Shown piece after piece: positions 59,945 through 64,000 of a stretch of 64,000 nt of DNA. Every line of letters begins with the position of its first letter. The stretch's first letter is position 1. Position numbers and translations under genes: made by a program. A model generated the notes under the pieces. That model saw only the letters and a program-made list of their open reading frames with translations. It was not told where the DNA came from and ran no database searches. Source of the DNA: Opitutaceae bacterium (GTDB lineage Bacteria > Verrucomicrobiota > Verrucomicrobiia > Opitutales > Opitutaceae); the NCBI GenBank assembly GCA_018402455.1, contig JAGYIG010000004.1:1-64000 (forward strand). The letters are read 5' to 3'.

Positions 59945-61255
59945 ATGGCCATCACCACTCTTAAATCGGGCAAGCCGGAGACCGAACGCGCCGACGACGA
60001 TGCCAAGGTGCGGGCGATCGTCGAAACCACCTTGGCCGACATCGCCGCCCGGGGGGATGCCGCCGTGCGGGATCTGTCCATCCGGTTCGACCACTACGAC
60101 CCGCCCAGCTTTCGGCTCAGCCCGTCCGAGATCGAAGCGGCGATGGCTCAGGTCTCCGCCCGCGACCTCGCCGATATCAAATTCGCGCAAGCGCAAATCC
60201 GTCGCTTCGCCGAGGCGCAGCGCGCCGCCCTCACCGATATCGAGGTCGAAACGCTCCCCGGCGTGATCCTGGGGCACAAAAACATCCCCGTGCAATCGGT
60301 CGGCTGCTACGTCCCGGGCGGCAAATTTCCCATGGTGGCATCCGCCCATATGTCGGTGCTGACGGCATCCGTGGCCGGGGTGCCGCGCATCGTCGCGGCG
60401 GCTCCGCCTCACCACGGCGCCCCGCATCCCGCGATTGTGACAGCCATGCACCTGGCCGGCGCGCATGAGATCTACGTCCTCGGGGGCATGCAGGCGATCG
60501 GTGCCATGGCCCTGGGCACCGCCACGATCGACCCCGTGCACATGATCGTCGGGCCGGGCAATGTCTTTGTGGCCGAAGCCAAACGCCAGCTCTTCGGGCG
60601 GGTGGGCATCGATCTGCTCGCCGGACCCACCGAGACGCTTGTCGTCGCCGATGACACCGTCGACGCCGAGCTTTGCGCGACCGACCTGTTGGGACAGGCC
60701 GAACACGGCTATAACTCGCCCGCCATTCTCGTGACGAATTCGGCCCCTCTCGCCCGAGCCACCCTCGCGGAAATCGACCGCATCCTCGACATCCTCCCCA
60801 CCGCAGAAACCGCCCGGAAATCGTGGGAAGACTACGGCGCCGTGATCGTGTGCGACACTTACGATGAAATGCTCGCCACGGCTGACGACATCGCCTCCGA
60901 GCACGTGCAGATCATGACCGATCGCGACGATTGGTTTTTAGCCAACATGACCAGCTATGGCGCGTTGTTCCTGGGCGCGCGCACCCACGTGGCCAACGGC
61001 GACAAAGTGATCGGCACCAACCACACGTTACCGACCAAAAAGGCCGGGCGTTACACCGGTGGTCTCTGGGTCGGCAAATTTCTGAAAACCCACAGCTACC
61101 AGAAAATTCTGACCGACGAAGCCGCGACCATGATCGGCGAATACGGCTCCCGGCTCTGTCTGCTCGAGGGCTTTGTGGGCCACGCCGAACAGTGCAATGC
61201 CCGCGTGCGCCGCTATGGGGGCAAGCCCGTGGCCTACGGCACCGCCGCCGAGTAA
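59945..61255 (+). CDS. Histidinol-dehydrogenase-family dehydrogenase, sulfopropanediol-dehydrogenase-like
   Basis: 436 aa. The family fold is clear: [103 protein letters not shown] (Zn-binding Gln and His) and GFVGHAEQC (second Zn His). The form GCYVPGG...ASAHMSV and [20 protein letters not shown] is that of HisD paralogues annotated as (R)-2,3-dihydroxypropane-1-sulfonate dehydrogenase (HpsN) rather than of histidine biosynthesis, which has PYPSTVLM. The gene is followed by a cupin (43 bases), not by other his genes, so a catabolic role is likely. Confidence 0.85.
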   Translation: MAITTLKSGKPETERADDDAKVRAIVETTLADIAARGDAAVRDLSIRFDHYDPPSFRLSPSEIEAAMAQVSARDLADIKFAQAQIRRFAEAQRAALTDIEVETLPGVILGHKNIPVQSVGCYVPGGKFPMVASAHMSVLTASVAGVPRIVAAAPPHHGAPHPAIVTAMHLAGAHEIYVLGGMQAIGAMALGTATIDPVHMIVGPGNVFVAEAKRQLFGRVGIDLLAGPTETLVVADDTVDAELCATDLLGQAEHGYNSPAILVTNSAPLARATLAEIDRILDILPTAETARKSWEDYGAVIVCDTYDEMLATADDIASEHVQIMTDRDDWFLANMTSYGALFLGARTHVANGDKVIGTNHTLPTKKAGRYTGGLWVGKFLKTHSYQKILTDEAATMIGEYGSRLCLLEGFVGHAEQCNARVRRYGGKPVAYGTAAE

Positions 61256-61298
61256 TTACTCCCATTACCTACCCCCAAAAAATCCCAGAACCCGATAA

Positions 61299-61871
61299 AT
61301 GAGCACGATGTTGACCGAAAGCTATGCGTCCCAACCGGAAGGTAAAATCCCCAACAACCGGTTTCCTCTCTTAGTGCACCGCAACGCCATCCCGGGTGGC
61401 GGAGCCGAGGCCATCAAAGATCGGTTTCGGGCCCACGGGTGGTCCAACAACTGGGACTATCCCGGTGTTTACGAATACGCCCATTTCCACTCCACGACCC
61501 ACGAATGCCTCGGCTGCGCCCGCGGCTGGATGGAGTTCAAGGTATCAGTCGGTGACGGGGGCTGGAGCCGCATCCGCATTGAGACCGGCGACGTGATCGT
61601 CATGCCTGCCGGGGTCAGCCACGAGATGGTCGGCCAATCGGACGACATCCACATGTGCGGCGGTTACCCCGACGGCCGCGATTGGGACGACATTCAGGAA
61701 GCGTTCCTGAGCGATGAAGACTACCGGCGCGCCTGCAAACGCATCATGATGTTGCCCATACCGAGCCAAGACCCCGCGACGGGTAAACCCATGCCCGAAT
61801 GGCACGCCGCGCCCTCGTCAGTGGACGGCGGCTGGAACGACTGGCGCACCAGCCTGGACAAGAGATCATAA
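61299..61871 (+). CDS. YjlB-type cupin domain protein
   Basis: 190 aa. Single cupin: FRAHGWSNNWDYPGVYEYAHFHSTTHECLGCARGWMEFKV carries the H-x-H and E residues of the metal site (FHSTTHE), and IRIETGDVIVMPAGVSHEM supplies the last His. The family is related to YjlB. It lies 43 bases after the HisD-like gene in the same operon, so it may isomerise or bind a product of that dehydrogenase. The function is not known. Confidence 0.83.
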   Translation: MSTMLTESYASQPEGKIPNNRFPLLVHRNAIPGGGAEAIKDRFRAHGWSNNWDYPGVYEYAHFHSTTHECLGCARGWMEFKVSVGDGGWSRIRIETGDVIVMPAGVSHEMVGQSDDIHMCGGYPDGRDWDDIQEAFLSDEDYRRACKRIMMLPIPSQDPATGKPMPEWHAAPSSVDGGWNDWRTSLDKRS

Positions 61872-62282
61872 GACCCGCGGTCCCATGACGGGTTCTCAGA
61901 TGGAGGGGCGGCTTCAAGCTCGCGACCCGCGAGTGAGAGGCCAGCTCCGCTGGTCCGCACCCTGCCCGCTGATATTGGTTGCCTCGCGTGGTTCAGATGC
62001 CCGTCGCCATCGTAAGCGTCCGTCGTAGCGCGTATTGACGATCAGGCGGCGGGCTTCCAATGGTTCGAACCGGAGAGATAGGTAACACTTGAACCGGAGA
62101 GATAGGTTACAGCAATCCGACGGGGTCAAACTTTTATTCTTGCAGTAGGGGTGTCTGGTAGAGGCCTGTCCCTCCTGTTTGAGCCTAGGATCCGGAGCGC
62201 CGGTTGCACCGCATCGAAGCTGTCGTCGTATCGGGCAATGGTGGAACCTCGTTTTTAAACGAAGTGCCTTTAAAAAACCGAT
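61872..62282. repeat. Non-coding stretch with repeats shared with 62946-63122 and 63621-63765
   Basis: No gene is visible. The stretch 62064-62111 (ggttcgaaccggagagatag...ggttac) recurs at 63716-63763, and 62112-62135 (caatccgacggggtcaaact) recurs at 62947, 63621, 63661 and 63685. From 62112 to 62282 the sequence is a diverged copy of 62946-63122. These are flanks of the toxin remnants and of an IS481-like element. Confidence 0.6.
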
Positions 62283-62579
62283 CTAGTCGAGGCGCTCGTG
62301 CCAGTAACCCGGTTCGCGGCACGCAGGTGCATCACCGCCACGATCCAGATCCGATCCGGTTCGTCGGGTAGACCACCGCATAAGGAAAGTCGCGCGCCAG
62401 ATTGCGCCGAGCCGGCAGGTCGTAGGCGCGGAAGCGTTCAGGGCGGCTTTGATCTTAGCGATTACCCGCTCGATTTCGTCATTAGAAGCGTCCGCCCAGT
62501 TCCTCGCCGCGCTCGGCATAATGGGGGCCGCCTCGGCGTATTCGGCGTCGGCCTCAGGATGGAAGATATGCGGTTTCAC
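62283..62579 (-). pseudogene. ParE/RelE-type toxin remnant, copy 1
   Basis: From GTG 62579 the frame reads VKPHIFHPEADAEYAEAA, then NDEIERVIAKIKAA, and in shifted frames AYDLPARRNLARDFPYAVVY and REPGYWHERLD before the stop at 62283. These are the segments of a ParE/RelE-family toxin (about 98 aa) with several frameshifts, so the gene is inactive. The antitoxin remnant is upstream at 62583-62814. Confidence 0.7.
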
Positions 62580-62582
62580 CGG

Positions 62583-62814
62583 CCCACGATACGCCGGATC
62601 TTCGCTTCGCAGTTTCCTCGCCGGGAACGCCCTGCGCAGCCCCGCTACGGATTCTCATCGATGCGACGGTGTACCGTCTGCGACCAATCCCCGCGCCTGC
62701 GCCGGATCACCCGCCGTGTGATTCAAACATCACCCGGTCCACCACATCGGCAACGACATCGTGGGGCAGTGATCCGGATCTCGGTCACCAGTTGGTCAAC
62801 GCGGTCATACTCAT
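62583..62814 (-). pseudogene. Antitoxin remnant (addiction-module component type)
   Basis: From ATG 62814 reading MSMTALTN and, after frame changes, LPHDVVADVVDRVMFESHGG, then RIRSGAAQGVPGEETAKRR: the pattern of the small helical antitoxins (an N-terminal helix and a tail like ExKGIPGEEVxARIR) paired with ParE/RelE toxins. At least two frameshifts are needed. It lies directly upstream of the toxin remnant, as in a normal module. Confidence 0.55.
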
Positions 62815-63122
62815 GGCATCAGCTTAGTAAGCATTTGGCGGCTAAAGGAAAGACTGCGCTGACGCTTCTTTGGTGAGCTATCCGTGCGGTTGGCAAAGGA
62901 TCAAATGAAGCCATGGGAACGTTGTCCAGAACCCTGCCTTCCGGGCGCGATCCGACGGGATCAAACTTTTAATCTTGTAGTTGGGGTGTCTGCCCAGAAC
63001 CTGCCCCGTCACAGGCCCAGGATCCGGAGCGCCAGGCTGCACCGCATCGAAGCTGTCGTCGTATCAGGCAATGGTGGAACTCGTTTTAAACAGTGCCTTT
63101 AAAAACCCTTTTAAAACCCGAT

Positions 63123-63416
63123 CTACCCGATTCGCTCTCGCCAGTAACCAGTTCACAGCGCAGGTGCATGACAGCCACGATCCAAACGCGTTGATCGGAT
63201 TCAACCAAGTAGACGACGCCATACGGGAAGCGGCCGTGCAAAGAGTGCCGGCGGGCCGGAGGATCAAACTGGCGAGTCTGCGGATGCCGACACACCTCGG
63301 CGATGAGCTCCTCCATTTCGAGGTAAAAAACGCGCCCCCAGCTCCGGACTGATCTGGGTGTAATCGACTCCTGCGAGCAACTCCCGCCGGGCCTCCGCGT
63401 GGATGAGTCGCTTCAC
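63123..63416 (-). pseudogene. ParE/RelE-type toxin remnant, copy 2
   Basis: From GTG 63416: VKRLIHAEARRELLAGVDYTQISPELGARF, then MEELIAEVCRHPQTRQFDPPARRH, RFPYGVVYLVESDQRVWIVAVMHLRCE and, after a one-base correction, EPGYWRERIG before TAG at 63123. It is a second toxin of the same family, distinct in sequence from copy 1, with at least two frameshifts. Its downstream flank (62946-63122) is homologous to that of copy 1, so the unit seems to have been duplicated or inserted twice. Confidence 0.7.
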
Positions 63417-63800
63417 AAGAAAGCCGGCCCGCTGGCGGAAGCTTCAGTCGCTTGGCATCGTATTCGGCGATACGTTGGCCGCTACGATTGATGGATTGGC
63501 GTGGTGGGAGGTGACGGACGAGTATGGCACCGATCCCACCCTGCGGTATCGCTCGACTACACTACAGTTGAATGCCCTCACGATGATTTCGAAGCGCGTC
63601 GAAGAAGAAAGAGAGATTGAGGCAATCCGACGGGGTCAAACTTTGAATCTTGCAGTTGGTGGCAATCCGACGGGGTCAAACTTTGGCAATCCGACGGGGT
63701 CAAACTTTGAATCTGGTTCGAACCGGAGAGATAGGTAACACTTGAACCGGAGAGATAGGTTACAGATTGGGGCACAATGCCCTGGTCAAAAGTAACCCCC
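63417..63800. repeat. Short tandem repeats and IS-flank sequence
   Basis: Three copies of a 24-base unit (ggcaatccgacggggtcaaa) lie at 63621, 63661 and 63685; the last two are in tandem. They are followed by the 48-base stretch ggttcgaaccggagagatag...ggttac (63716-63763), also at 62064-62111, which contains the direct half-repeat gaaccggagagataggt twice. The rest (63417-63600) may be a further decayed antitoxin; no frame is convincing. Confidence 0.6.
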
Positions 63801-63917
63801 ATGGAAGAGATGATTCGTTTTGTGATGCTCGCGCGCAGCGGGCGATTTACTCACACCGACCTGTGTGAACAGTTCGGGATCAGTCGGAAGACCGGCTACA
63901 AGCATTTGGCGCGATAG
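63801..63917 (+). pseudogene. Start of an IS481-like transposase, truncated
   Basis: ATG 63801 opens MEEMIRFVMLARSGRFTHTDLCEQFGISRKTGYKHLAR and a TAG at 63915-63917 ends it. This is the helix-turn-helix N-terminus of IS481-type transposases/integrases (pattern ELCRRYGISRKTGYKWLxRY). The preceding 63716-63763 repeat would be the left end of the element. The DDE domain is absent up to the end of the window. Confidence 0.65.
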
Positions 63918-64000
63918 AAACGATGAGGCAAATCCTGCCGGATGAAACCAGCGGCCTCGCGTGCCCGCCATCGCCATGGCGGAGGTGGGGCGAGGCCGCC

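Noticed and set aside
63621-63711. Possible CRISPR-like array (three repeats of about 24 bases)
   Set aside because: Two of the three copies have no spacer between them, the third is separated by a 16-base string, there are no cas genes, and the unit recurs elsewhere as a dispersed repeat.

Overview
The window is a high-GC chromosome segment with the look of a Verrucomicrobiota genome, most likely Opitutaceae-like. This is inferred from gene content, not from a phylogenetic marker: a TonB receptor with the N-terminal ELSPFMVDTTQDSGYKAT type of leader, many URO-D-family methyltransferases, ThuA and GH9 enzymes, few Shine-Dalgarno sequences, and small dispersed palindromes between genes. No phage, CRISPR array or complete insertion sequence is visible.

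Layout. 1-6346: the tail of gcvP, a fumarylacetoacetase-fold enzyme, and a divergent corrinoid-methyltransferase cluster (DUF1638 and two URO-D proteins on the minus strand; a corrinoid protein and a third URO-D protein on the plus strand). 6602-17714: housekeeping and envelope genes: HAD phosphatase, an Mla/MCE lipid transporter (STAS-MlaE fusion, MlaF, MlaD, PqiC-like lipoprotein), a MuiA-like protein, Bcp peroxiredoxin, an orphan kinase-like protein, a CBS/CNNM protein, a dicarboxylate symporter and a glutaredoxin. 17933-23736: PIG-L deacetylase with nucleotidyltransferase, two paralogous lipoproteins, then an ATP-grasp ligase, M20 peptidase and VOC protein.

24481-44318 is the carbohydrate region. 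A minus-strand operon carries a secreted GH9 (frameshifted), a cytosolic GH9 glucosaminidase-like enzyme and nagB. A ThuA protein, a GPH sugar symporter, a 1159-aa phosphorylase-like protein, a LacI regulator, a clan GH-A hydrolase, a TonB receptor and a ribose-type ABC transporter follow. An ATGCA-N6-TGCAT operator lies in three promoters here (symporter, LacI/hydrolase, TonB receptor), which suggests one LacI regulon: outer-membrane uptake by the TonB receptor, inner-membrane uptake by the symporter, and cytosolic cleavage by the hydrolase and phosphorylase.

44329-49080: pirin, LysR with TspO, DUF2237, a CAU tRNA whose 3' end is tandemly duplicated, and pyruvate kinase. 49199-51703 is a gene graveyard: a homocysteine methyltransferase that has lost its zinc Cys-Cys motif, a GH5 endoglucanase in many frames, and an aldose-epimerase fragment. 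51704-58879: photolyase with a LuxR regulator, then a PD40 protein, mannonate dehydratase and a fourth URO-D protein. 59048-61871: VapBC and a HisD-like dehydrogenase with a YjlB-type cupin. 61872-64000 is decayed: two ParE/RelE-type toxin remnants with a shared flank, short tandem repeats and the start of an IS481-like transposase.
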